From assembly GCA_963750965.1 (NCBI GenBank), contig CAVVSK010000009.1, positions 246,051-310,050 on the forward strand: a DNA stretch of 64,000 bases. The letters are read 5' to 3'. This DNA comes from CANKHA01 sp963750965 (GTDB lineage Bacteria; Pseudomonadota; Alphaproteobacteria; Rhizobiales; Xanthobacteraceae). Under the pieces are notes generated by a model that saw only the letters and a program-made list of their open reading frames with translations, was not told the DNA's origin and did no database searches. Every line of letters starts with the position of its first letter. Position 1 is the stretch's first letter. The translations under genes were made by a program, and so were the position numbers. Of the stretch, positions 51,904 through 59,780 are shown piece by piece.

Positions 51904-53811
51904 ATGCGTTGCGCGCAACAGAATTCGCCGATGGAGATTACCAACGTGAGTTCGAAATTTGTGAGTGCTGAGCGGGCGCTTGCTACCATAAAGCCGGGGA
52001 GCCGAATTTTCTTGGCCACTGGTTGTGCCACGCCGCGCAAGCTGCTTTCCACGCTCGAGGGAATGAGTCCGGGTCCGGCGGACCTTGAGTTTGTCAGCTT
52101 TGTAACAACATCGCCGCTGCCGAAAGGCGGCGCGGCTTTGACGACCCGGTACCGTCACCGAACATTCTTTGTCGGCAGTGACGAGCGTCTGTTTGCGGCC
52201 AGCGGGCACCTGGACTATGTCCCGATCTGCCTTGAAGAAGTGCCAAAGTTGCTGGCCGCCGGTAGATTGCCGATCGATGTGGCCTTGCTCCAAGTCTCGT
52301 CGCCAGATGCTCGCGGCTTCGTCAGCCTGGGCGTTTCCGTCGATCTCATGCCTGCAGTCCTCGCGGTAGCGCGATCTGTGATTGCCGAAGTCAACCCGGC
52401 AATGCCGCGGACCCACGGCGATAGTTTCATCCACATCGATCGTTTCGATGCACTGGTGAGCGTGGATACACCAGTGACCGAGTATCGCCACCCACCCGCC
52501 GGCGAAGCCGCCGAGATGGTAGCGCGTTACATCGCCGCCATTATCGACGATGGCTCGACACTGCACACAGGGCTCGGGCGCGTGCCAAACGAGGCCCTTC
52601 GATATCTAACCGACAGGCGCGATCTCGGAATTCACAGCGACGTCATTACCGATGGAGTCGTCGATCTGGTGGAGGCCGGCGTGGTGACCGGGCGCCACAA
52701 GACACAGCATCGCAATCGGATTGTCACAAGTTATTGCCTTGGAACACGCCGCCTCTATGACTTTATACACGATAACCCGCTCGTGATGTTTCTACCGATT
52801 GATCAAGTATGCGATCCCGTAATGATCGCAGCGAATCCGAAGATGGTTTCGATCACACAAGCATTTGCCGTGGACCTGACTGGTCAAATTTGCGTCGATC
52901 AATTTGAAGGTGAATATTATGGCGGGATTTCCACGCAAGCAGCATTTATTCGCGGGGCGGCCCGTGCAATCGGCGGCAAGCCGATCATTTGCCTCGCTTC
53001 GACTACGGGAAACGGCAACTCACGGATCAAACCGTTTCTGGCCGATGGCGAGGGCGTCGGAATCGCACGATCTGATGTGCATTACGTGGTTACCGAGTAC
53101 GGCATTGCCTATCTGTTTGGGAAGTCCATCCGCGAGCGGGCGCTCTCGCTGATCGAGGTAGCCCATCCGGATCATCGAGAGGAGCTGCTGGCTACAGCAA
53201 AGCGTCTGGGATACATCCCGGCCGAGCAGTATCTGGCCTCGCATGTCGGTTATCAGGTTCGCGAGGAGCGCACAGTGCCGGTCAAGAATGGGGCGACCGT
53301 CCTGATACGACCGACACGGGCTGCCGACGCAGACGCGTTGCGGGCGCTCTTCCACCGCATGTTGCCGGACGACGTCTATACTCGGTTCTTTCGGCGTGTA
53401 CGCTCTCTATCTTATAAAGAGCTGCAATCGCTCTGCAACGTAAACCACGAGACAGACGTAGCCTTCGTGGCGGTGATCGGACCGCGCGAGAGCGAAGTTG
53501 TTGTCGGCAGTGGCTGTTATTTTCTTAACCCGACAACCAACCTCGCTGAGGTTGCATTCATCGTCGCGCCTGACTGGCAAGGCGTCGGCCTCGGAACTGC
53601 CTTGCTGCGTCGTCTTCAAGAGTACGCCATTAGCCGCGGAGTGCGCGGATTTGTTGCACACGTCCTGCCAAGTAACACACCCATGTTACACCTTGCCCAT
53701 AGCGCGTCGGGCACAATTACCACATCGAGTGACGAGGACGGAGTACATGTGACGGCGCTTTTCAGTGATCGTCGATTATCCGAAACAGAAAAGGCTTTAC
53801 AAAGGAATTGA
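51904..53811 (+). CDS. Acetyl-CoA hydrolase/transferase family protein fused to a GNAT acetyltransferase
   Basis: A complete 635-residue fusion. Residues about 15-440 form the two-domain acetyl-CoA hydrolase/CoA-transferase fold, with LHTGLGRVPNEALRYLTD, LGIHSDVITDGVVDLVEAGV, FEGEYYGGISTQAAFIRGA and the C-terminal TEYGIAYLFGKSIRERA segment. Residues about 475-635 are a GNAT N-acetyltransferase: VLIRPTRAADADALRALFHRM, FIVAPDWQGVGLGTALLRRLQEYA with the acetyl-CoA pyrophosphate loop. This pairing is known in bacteria under the bifunctional hydrolase/GNAT name, but the physiological reaction is unclear. In the CoA-transferase half, relatives usually have Glu where this protein has Asp in GIHSD, as I recall. 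The start ATG 51904 follows AAAGGGGCGGG. Confidence 0.88.
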   Translation: MRCAQQNSPMEITNVSSKFVSAERALATIKPGSRIFLATGCATPRKLLSTLEGMSPGPADLEFVSFVTTSPLPKGGAALTTRYRHRTFFVGSDERLFAASGHLDYVPICLEEVPKLLAAGRLPIDVALLQVSSPDARGFVSLGVSVDLMPAVLAVARSVIAEVNPAMPRTHGDSFIHIDRFDALVSVDTPVTEYRHPPAGEAAEMVARYIAAIIDDGSTLHTGLGRVPNEALRYLTDRRDLGIHSDVITDGVVDLVEAGVVTGRHKTQHRNRIVTSYCLGTRRLYDFIHDNPLVMFLPIDQVCDPVMIAANPKMVSITQAFAVDLTGQICVDQFEGEYYGGISTQAAFIRGAARAIGGKPIICLASTTGNGNSRIKPFLADGEGVGIARSDVHYVVTEYGIAYLFGKSIRERALSLIEVAHPDHREELLATAKRLGYIPAEQYLASHVGYQVREERTVPVKNGATVLIRPTRAADADALRALFHRMLPDDVYTRFFRRVRSLSYKELQSLCNVNHETDVAFVAVIGPRESEVVVGSGCYFLNPTTNLAEVAFIVAPDWQGVGLGTALLRRLQEYAISRGVRGFVAHVLPSNTPMLHLAHSASGTITTSSDEDGVHVTALFSDRRLSETEKALQRN

Positions 53812-54189
53812 ATCACGCACGACAGCTGCGAGGACGCTAGTCATCGGCGTTTCATTCGCGCCGTTACAGTTCTGGGCGCGCAGGTCGTCGGCGCCCTGTT
53901 GTGGACATCGCTTTACTGTTTTGGGCCGTATCTGTTCAGCGAGCTGTTTCACCTGCACCGGGGTTAAGCGCGCTGGTCACCACTCGGTCGGCAGCAAAAG
54001 GCGAATTGAAGGTAATCCTCGCGATGCTGGATGACCAGTTCTGGCAGCGTCGGCGTTTCCTGGAAGCACGAATCCAAGCTTCATTGAAAGCACGAAGAAG
54101 GAAGGACTCGCGATGTGCGGCCGGCGGCGGCGGGAATAAAATTTCCAAAGGATGCGGCGACTTGATCCATCGCGGCCCAGTGGTCATTG
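53812..54189. other. Stretch with no supported gene
   Basis: Between the fusion gene and the HIRAN remnant, frames are short and of mixed composition on both strands. Nothing is recognised. Confidence 0.45.
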
Positions 54190-54486
54190 TCACTTTAACT
54201 TGTGCGGCACAAGATTGAGCCGGATGCCTAAGAGCTTTCGTCCTTCTTCCGTTTCGAAGGGCTCAACATGGGAGACTGTAGCGGTGACAGGCGAGCCCTT
54301 GTCGAGACGTTCGGCCATTTCGGCCGCCCACTCACGGGGGAGGAATCCGATATCCTGCCCATTCGCACGATAGAGAATTATTGCGTTTAAATCGTGAGGA
54401 TTGTCCGGTTGCCTAATAAGATAGATCGGTTCCTCGTTGCGCAGTTTGGCGGCGATTTATTGGCGATGTTCGCCAGAGATTACCAT
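54190..54486 (-). pseudogene. HIRAN domain gene, truncated and with an internal stop
   Basis: The minus-strand frame reads MVISGEHRQ, a TAA stop (54457-54459), then IAAKLRNEEPIYLIRQPDNP, HDLNAIILYRANGQDIGFLP and REWAAEMAERLDKGS, ending at 54190. The sequence R-x-PDNPHD-x-NAI and GFLPREWA matches the HIRAN domain, found at the N-terminus of SNF2-family DNA translocases and as stand-alone proteins in phage and mobile-element settings. The frame is interrupted after codon 9, and its start coincides with the edge of direct repeat A, so the gene was cut there. Not functional unless the stop is a sequencing error and a shorter start is used. Confidence 0.7.
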
Positions 54487-54565
54487 GCTGCGGGCAGGAA
54501 GGTGGACGACCGTACCGCTCGGGCCGCGCCAAAACTCGAATCAAAAGTGCCACAGCAAGCGTCGT
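54486..54565. repeat. Direct repeat A, copy 2
   Basis: Eighty bases matching 51004-51084, same orientation. The left edge cuts the HIRAN gene; nine bases after its right edge comes direct repeat B, so this zone is a mosaic of segments found elsewhere in the island. Confidence 0.88.
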
Positions 54566-54574
54566 GCTGCCCCT

Positions 54575-54610
54575 ATTGCGCGTTGAAAAACTAGTCGTGA
54601 ACACAGAGCG
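54575..54610. repeat. Direct repeat B, copy 2
   Basis: Thirty-six bases matching 46167-46202 in the same orientation with one mismatch (CGGAG to CAGAG). It lies between repeat A copy 2 and the tRNA-Pro gene. Confidence 0.85.
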
Positions 54611-54724
54611 GGTGGGAGTAAGGTTAGTCGGAAATAACTGGGACTTCTCTCAATGGCGCAAACCGCACCAGTCTCGCTATGCAAACGGGAAACGTACGAC
54701 CTGAGCTAACTAGCTGATATCGTT

Positions 54725-54802
54725 TGGTCGGAGCGCCGAGATTTGAACTCGGGACCCCCAGTCCCCCAGACTGGTGCGCTAACCGGGCTGCGCTACGCTC
54801 CG
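54725..54802 (-). tRNA. tRNA-Pro(GGG)
   Basis: Read on the minus strand, CGGAGCG and CGCTCCG form the seven-pair acceptor stem, and a CCAGT/ACTGG anticodon stem closes the loop CTGGGGG, giving anticodon GGG (54765-54767). The T arm is complete with GTTCAAATC, and the 3' CCA is encoded. It reads CCC and CCU codons. The 3' half is duplicated at 44830-44873, so the gene served as attachment site for the adjoining island and was regenerated intact. Confidence 0.96.
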
Positions 54803-54864
54803 AACGGCGCGGACTATAGGGAGGCGGGCAAGACCATGCAACACGGGCGTGTTGCGCCGTTTTC

Positions 54865-56125
54865 TTAGCGGAAACGGCTGCCGTTGGCGCGCAGTTTGCG
54901 CGCGGTTTCATTCATAGAAGCCACCGCAAGTCCCCAGACCAACCCGAGCGCCAGGAAGTAATGCCGCCAGTGGTCAGTATCGACGACGAAGCTTTCAAAG
55001 GCCTCGCCGCAAAATGTCCCGAGCGCCGCGATGAGATAAGGCTGCCAGGGCGTCGCGACGATGCTTTGGCGGAATCCGATCACGACCGTGAGGACCACCA
55101 GCAGGACATAGGCCAGGCCGCCGATCCAGCCATAGACTAAAAAAGCCTGGAAGTACGCATTGTGCTGCTGGCCGCCGTAGACGCGGGCAAATTCAAATGG
55201 ACCCATGCCGGCGGGGTTTTCCAGCACAGCCTCGACCGCCTTTTCCTGCAGGCCGAAACGGCCGCCGCTCCCGACGTCATAGCTTTGGGTAAGTTTGGCG
55301 CGCTGCTGGAACATTTCCGCAAGCGAGCCGGCGGATAGGGCGCCCGCCACCAAGGCGGTCAAACCGATCACCCCGACCGCGCTCAGCACAACCAGCCGCA
55401 GCCGTGTGCGGATGTTGGGTGCGGTGAGAAAGGTCAATACCAACACGATAGCGGCGGACAGCAAAAAATGCGCCCAGGCGCCGCGGGAGAAACTGAGCAG
55501 CAGGGCAAATGCCAGCACGCCGAACAAAATCAGATGTCGGAGCCGCATCGCGGGACTGATGATCGTCTGCAGCAGCAGGACCAGCGGCAGCACGAGAAAC
55601 GGGCCGAACACGTTTGGATCTTTGAAGGTGGACCGCGCCCGGTCATATAGCGTGGCGTCGGGAAGGTAGCCGAAATAGCCGCCAATACCGATCAGCGACG
55701 CGATGAAGGCGGCGATAAAATAGGCCCGCCGCAGGATGATCAGCCGCCGCAGGCTGTCCTCGCTGAAGAGGCAGGCATAAACGACAGTGGTCATCGCAAG
55801 GTAAAAGGAGACACCCACGTAGATCGCGGCGTCGCGGCCGCTGGCGTCGTGGCGCGGCAGAATTAAGGTCAGCAGACCGCCCAGATTAAAGATCAGCAGC
55901 AAAGCCGCCAGCGGCAGCAATTTGCGGTCGAACCTGACACCTGCCACGAAGCAGGCCAGCACAAGCAGCGCGCAGGCGGCTTCATAGGGTGATGGCTCAA
56001 CGGAGACGAAGCGGGCTGACCAGAATCGTGAGGAACAGCGCACCATGCAGCAGGGTGGCCGACGCCGGCGACGCAGTCCGGGCCACGCGGGGGGCGTCAT
56101 ACAGATCGGCTGCCGATCTGATCAA
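54865..56125 (-). pseudogene. O-antigen ligase-like membrane protein, frameshifted near the N-terminus
   Basis: A polytopic membrane protein of the O-antigen ligase/polymerase (WaaL/Wzy) type with about ten hydrophobic helices, a large extracytoplasmic loop with GMGPFEFARVYGGQQHNAYF (its conserved His and Arg), and SRGAWAHFLLSA. The visible frame starts at 56100 in non-conserved Arg/Pro-rich residues. In the neighbouring frame, TTG 56125 (overlapping the previous gene's stop) gives SATLLHGALFLTILVSPL, a natural first helix. Removing one base of the GAA at 56008-56010 joins both. Such proteins join or polymerise sugar chains on the periplasmic side. A technical indel is likely. Confidence 0.8.
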
Positions 56126-57663
56126 TAGGCATTCTCGGTGCTGAGCAGCGCAAACGGTGTGCGGGCGAGGATGTATAGATCTAACAGCAGCGACCAGTTC
56201 TCGATGTAATAAAGATCATGCTCGACGCGGGCCTGGATTTTCTCGGCGGTGTCGGTTTCGCCTCGCCAGCCGTTGATCTGCGCCCATCCGGTGATGCCGG
56301 GCTTCACGCGATGGCGCGCGAAATAGCCGTCGACCGCTTCGTCGTAGCGCCGCTGAGCGGCTTGCGCATTCACTGCGTGCGGGCGGGGACCGACGAGCGA
56401 CAGGTTGCCCTTGAAAACCACATTGAAGAGCTGCGGCAACTCGTCGAGACTGGTTTTGCGAATGAAGCGGCCGACCCGCGTCACGCGCGGATCGTCCTTG
56501 GTGACGAGCTTGGACGCCATGGCGTCGGTCTGCTCGGTGTACATCGAACGGAATTTGTAAACTCCGATCAACTCGTTGTTGAAGCCATAGCGCTTTTGCT
56601 TGAACAGCACGGGCCCGCGGCTATCGAGCTTGATAGCGAGCGCGACCAGCGCCATGACGGGCGCGGCGGCGAGGAGGATCAGGCCGCCGACGATTTTATC
56701 GAACAGCCACCTCATCACGATATCCCAATCGGCGATCGGCCGGTCAAAGACATCAAGCACCGGAACATTACCGAGATAGGAATAGGAGCGAGGGCGGAAC
56801 TGCAGCTTGTTGGTATGGGCTGCCAGTCGAATGTCGACCGGCAGCACCCATAATTTTTGCAGCATCTCAAGGATCCGCTCTTCTGCCGAGATCGGCAGCG
56901 AGAAGATAATGAGATCAATCCTGGTGCGGCGCGCGAACTCTACCAGGTCATCCACCGTGCCGAGCTTCCGCTGTCCGCCCATGGTGCTGGGCGATCGTTC
57001 GTCATTGCGGTCATCGAACAGTCCGATGAGGCGTACGTCGGAGCCGCGCAGTTCTTTGAATTGTTCGATCAATGCCTCGCCGAGTTCGCCGCCGCCAACG
57101 ATCACGGTTCGGCGGGTGAGACGGCCTTGGCGCGCCCAATGCCGAATGAGGTTGAAGAACACCATGCGGAATGCCGCCAGGGCCGCAAGGCCGAGCAAGA
57201 AAAAGGAAAGCGTCCAGACGCGGGAGAACTCGTCCTGCAATTTGCCGAAGAAAATACCGGCGCTCAGCAGAAGAAAGACTATCAGCCACGCCGCGACCAA
57301 CCGTGCATATTGGCGGCTGCGGCTGCGAAAGGATCGCATGCGGTAAATGCCGGCGGTCTGAAAGGCCAGAATGCTACAGGCGGCTACCCCGAAAATCGCG
57401 ATAGGATAATACCAAGTGAAACGATTGGCCGGCAGCACATAGGCGGCATATATCGCAAAGCCGATGGTGGCGATCAGGCAGAATTCGACAAAGCGCGCGA
57501 CGCCCGCAACAACGATCGGCGAATAGGATGGCGGCGCATATTCGGAAGCGATCGCTGCCGCTTCCGAGGAGAGCTCTGCTCGGTTGCTGGGCGTGCGCGG
57601 CCCGGCGGCGGTCTCCGCCGGGGGCGCAATATTGATTATCCTTTGAGCGCCGATCGTTCCCAT
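56122..57663 (-). CDS. Undecaprenyl-phosphate glucose phosphotransferase (WcaJ/PssY type)
   Basis: Starts exopolysaccharide synthesis by transferring a hexose-1-phosphate from UDP-sugar to undecaprenyl phosphate. The 513-residue protein has four N-terminal membrane helices (about residues 55-165), a central CoA-binding-like Rossmann domain (TVIVGGGELGEALIEQF) and the C-terminal catalytic bacterial sugar transferase domain from about residue 320: KLDSRGPVLFKQKRYGFNN, YKFRSMY, KTSLDELPQLFNV and GPRPHAVNAQ, RHRVKPGITGWAQINGWRGET. Complete, with ATG 57663. It lies between the ligase-like gene (overlapping four bases) and the glycosyltransferase gene. Confidence 0.95.
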   Translation of the reverse strand: MGTIGAQRIINIAPPAETAAGPRTPSNRAELSSEAAAIASEYAPPSYSPIVVAGVARFVEFCLIATIGFAIYAAYVLPANRFTWYYPIAIFGVAACSILAFQTAGIYRMRSFRSRSRQYARLVAAWLIVFLLLSAGIFFGKLQDEFSRVWTLSFFLLGLAALAAFRMVFFNLIRHWARQGRLTRRTVIVGGGELGEALIEQFKELRGSDVRLIGLFDDRNDERSPSTMGGQRKLGTVDDLVEFARRTRIDLIIFSLPISAEERILEMLQKLWVLPVDIRLAAHTNKLQFRPRSYSYLGNVPVLDVFDRPIADWDIVMRWLFDKIVGGLILLAAAPVMALVALAIKLDSRGPVLFKQKRYGFNNELIGVYKFRSMYTEQTDAMASKLVTKDDPRVTRVGRFIRKTSLDELPQLFNVVFKGNLSLVGPRPHAVNAQAAQRRYDEAVDGYFARHRVKPGITGWAQINGWRGETDTAEKIQARVEHDLYYIENWSLLLDLYILARTPFALLSTENAY

Positions 57664-57762
57664 CGTCCTTTAAACCCAATTGCCACGGCCCTTAGGCGTG
57701 CCGGAGCACCCCCGATCGGCGGCGGATATTAGTTAAAGAGAATCAAGAAATGCTTAGGCCGG

Positions 57763-58886
57763 TCATGAAACCTGCCGGTAAGCGGCGAGAACTTGCTCGA
57801 TCATGAGTTCGGCCGAAAAGGCCGCGCGAACGCGCTGCCGCAACGCTTGGGCAAATTGCCGGCTTTCTTGTGGATCCTCCAGGGTCGTGGCGATAGCTGC
57901 GGCCAAGGCCGGCGCATTTTCGGGTGGTATCAAGCGTTCGCTGTCGGCCCCGAAAATTTCCGGTATCCCGCCGACCTGGGTGGCAACCAGAGGCAGGCCC
58001 GCGCCGGCCGCTTCCAGCACGACGTAAGGCGGCAATTCCGAGCGCGACGGTACCACCATCATCCGGCCGAGAGAAAAGCGCGCCGCGCAGGCATGGCTGG
58101 AAGAAAGCGGACATCTCCCGCCAGGCCGCGCATCTCGACGGTGGCGCGCAAGGCCCCTTCGTCAGACCCGGATCCGACGATGGTTGCGCTCACGCGCCGG
58201 CCCTGCCGGTGCAACAAGGCGACGGCGTCGATCAGCACGTCGATGCCCTTGATCGCACGCAATTCACCCACGAAGAGAATATCGGTGGCATCCGCAGCCG
58301 GCTCTATGAGGTTGAAATCGGCCTCGGCTATTCCGTTATGCACCACGCGTACGGTGCCGTTTGGTTTGGCGACTTTGGCGTGGAAAACGTCGCGACTATA
58401 AACGCTTTCGAACAAGTACAAGTCACCGCGCGGCATCAACAGGCGCTCGAGCCCGAGATAGATGACCCCGAGTGGCGTGTTCGGCCGATAATGCAAACTG
58501 CCGCCATGGGGCGTGTAAACGCGAATGGTTCCCTTCGGAGCGGCGGCGAGCCGTGCGTATGCGCCACCTTTAGCGCCATGGCCATGAATGACATGCGCAC
58601 TCGTCTGTGCGATCCGCCGCGCCACATGCTGCGCGCCGCTCAAATCGCCCAACCCGAGATGCCGGGGGAAAGGGTGCTTGGAAATGCCGAGGGTGAGGTC
58701 ATGAGCAAGCGGGGTCAGCACTTCATCGGCACGCGCGCCGCCAGTCGTACTGTCCACGATCAAACCGACGTTATGGCCGCGAGCGGCTTGTCCGCGTGCA
58801 AGATCGATAACATGGCGAAACAGCCCACCCAACGGGGCGCGAAAGACGTGCAGAATGTTCAAAGGACTCGAGGACGCTGCCTCCAT
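57763..58886 (-). pseudogene. Glycosyltransferase family 4-like, interrupted by a one-base frameshift
   Basis: A sugar transferase for the exopolysaccharide. The first frame (ATG 58886) has the GT4 N-terminal Rossmann half (ILHVFRAPLGGLFRHVIDLARGQAARGHNVG) and the nucleotide half (DILFVGELRAIKGIDVLIDAV), stopping after RRAFLSAG. The second frame begins MMVVPSRSELPPYVVLEAAGAGLPLVAT with the E-x7-E type motif of GT4 enzymes and ends at 57763. Adding one A to the AAAA run at 58074-58077 gives RRAFSLGRMMVVPSR and restores one 374-codon protein, so a homopolymer deletion explains it. Acceptor and donor are unknown. Confidence 0.88.
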
Positions 58887-58889
58887 GCC

Positions 58890-59669
58890 TCAAAACCATC
58901 GCTCGTCGATGCGCAGCGTATCGCCGGGGCGCAGCGGATAGGTGAGCGGCACGCTGGTGCGGGTGGTCTGCCCGCCGATGGTGCGTGAGACCGTCGCCTT
59001 GCTGCGGTCGGCGCGCGGGCCAAAGCCGCCGGCAATGGCGATGGCCTTCTCCACGGTCATGTTGGCGACATAGGGGTATTGGCCGGGCGTGAGGACCTCG
59101 CCATAGATGAAGAAGGGCCGATAGGCCTCCACCTCGATGGCTACCTTGGGCTCACGGATATAGCCCTGTTTCAGCCGCTCGGTGAGCGCGCGCGAGAGCT
59201 GCGCGGGGGTGCGCCCGCGGGCGGCAATGCTGCCGACCAGCGGCATGGTGATATTGCCGGCTGCGTCCACCGCATAGGAATTGGTCAGGCCGTCCTGGCC
59301 GAAGACGGTGATGCGCAGGCGATCTCCGGCATCGAGCAAATAAGGCTGCTCGAAGCTGGCCGCGACAAAGACCGACGCGGAAACAGCGTCGCAACCCTGC
59401 GCGCCACAGGGCGGCGAAGCATGGCCGGGCGCGCGGGCAAAGGGTCCGCCGAGATTGGCGGTGAAGAAGCCGCGGGCCGGCGGAACAGGGGCTGCCAGTG
59501 CCGCCGGAGCAGCAGTTGTCTGATAAGCCGGCGCGGAGACGATCGGCTGTGCCGCCTGCGCTGCCGGGACATATTGTTGGTGCTGCACCGATTGCCCGCG
59601 CGTGAGGCAGCCGCCGAGCGCCAGCGTCAGCATGGCCACAAGCAAAACCGAAAGATGGCGCATTCGCAT
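58890..59669 (-). CDS. Polysaccharide export lipoprotein (Wza/GumB-like)
   Basis: Outer-membrane lipoprotein forming or assisting the polysaccharide export channel. The 259-residue protein has a lipobox LALGGC (Cys21), an Ala/Pro-rich linker of about 80 residues, then the polysaccharide export domain: LLDAGDRLRITVFGQDGLTNSYAVDAAGNITMPLVGSIAARGRTPAQL, followed by a SLBB-type segment (FFIYGEVLTPGQYPYVANMTVEKAIAIAGGF). ATG 59669 has GGGA at a proper distance. Four bases before the glycosyltransferase gene on the same strand; divergent from the Wzz/Wzc-like gene. Confidence 0.92.
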   Translation of the reverse strand: MRMRHLSVLLVAMLTLALGGCLTRGQSVQHQQYVPAAQAAQPIVSAPAYQTTAAPAALAAPVPPARGFFTANLGGPFARAPGHASPPCGAQGCDAVSASVFVAASFEQPYLLDAGDRLRITVFGQDGLTNSYAVDAAGNITMPLVGSIAARGRTPAQLSRALTERLKQGYIREPKVAIEVEAYRPFFIYGEVLTPGQYPYVANMTVEKAIAIAGGFGPRADRSKATVSRTIGGQTTRTSVPLTYPLRPGDTLRIDERWF

Positions 59670-59780
59670 GAAAGGCAAATCCCGGGCCCAAAAGAGTTAA
59701 GCCCGATTAAGGCCTTCCATGGTTAACAAATGCTAACCATTCCGCGCGTTTGACCCGGCAGCGCCGGGAGAATTAACGAG

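Larger units (their letters stand above)
44830..54802. mobile_element. Decayed genomic island at tRNA-Pro(GGG)
   Basis: About 10 kb bounded on the right by the intact tRNA-Pro gene and on the left by a damaged copy of that tRNA from anticodon loop to 3' end, the arrangement left by tyrosine recombinases that insert into tRNA 3' ends. The interior has many truncated genes, direct repeats at fragment junctions, long poorly coding stretches and a mixed gene set unlike the tidy operons outside. No integrase or transposase was found, so it is probably immobile now. Confidence 0.7.
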
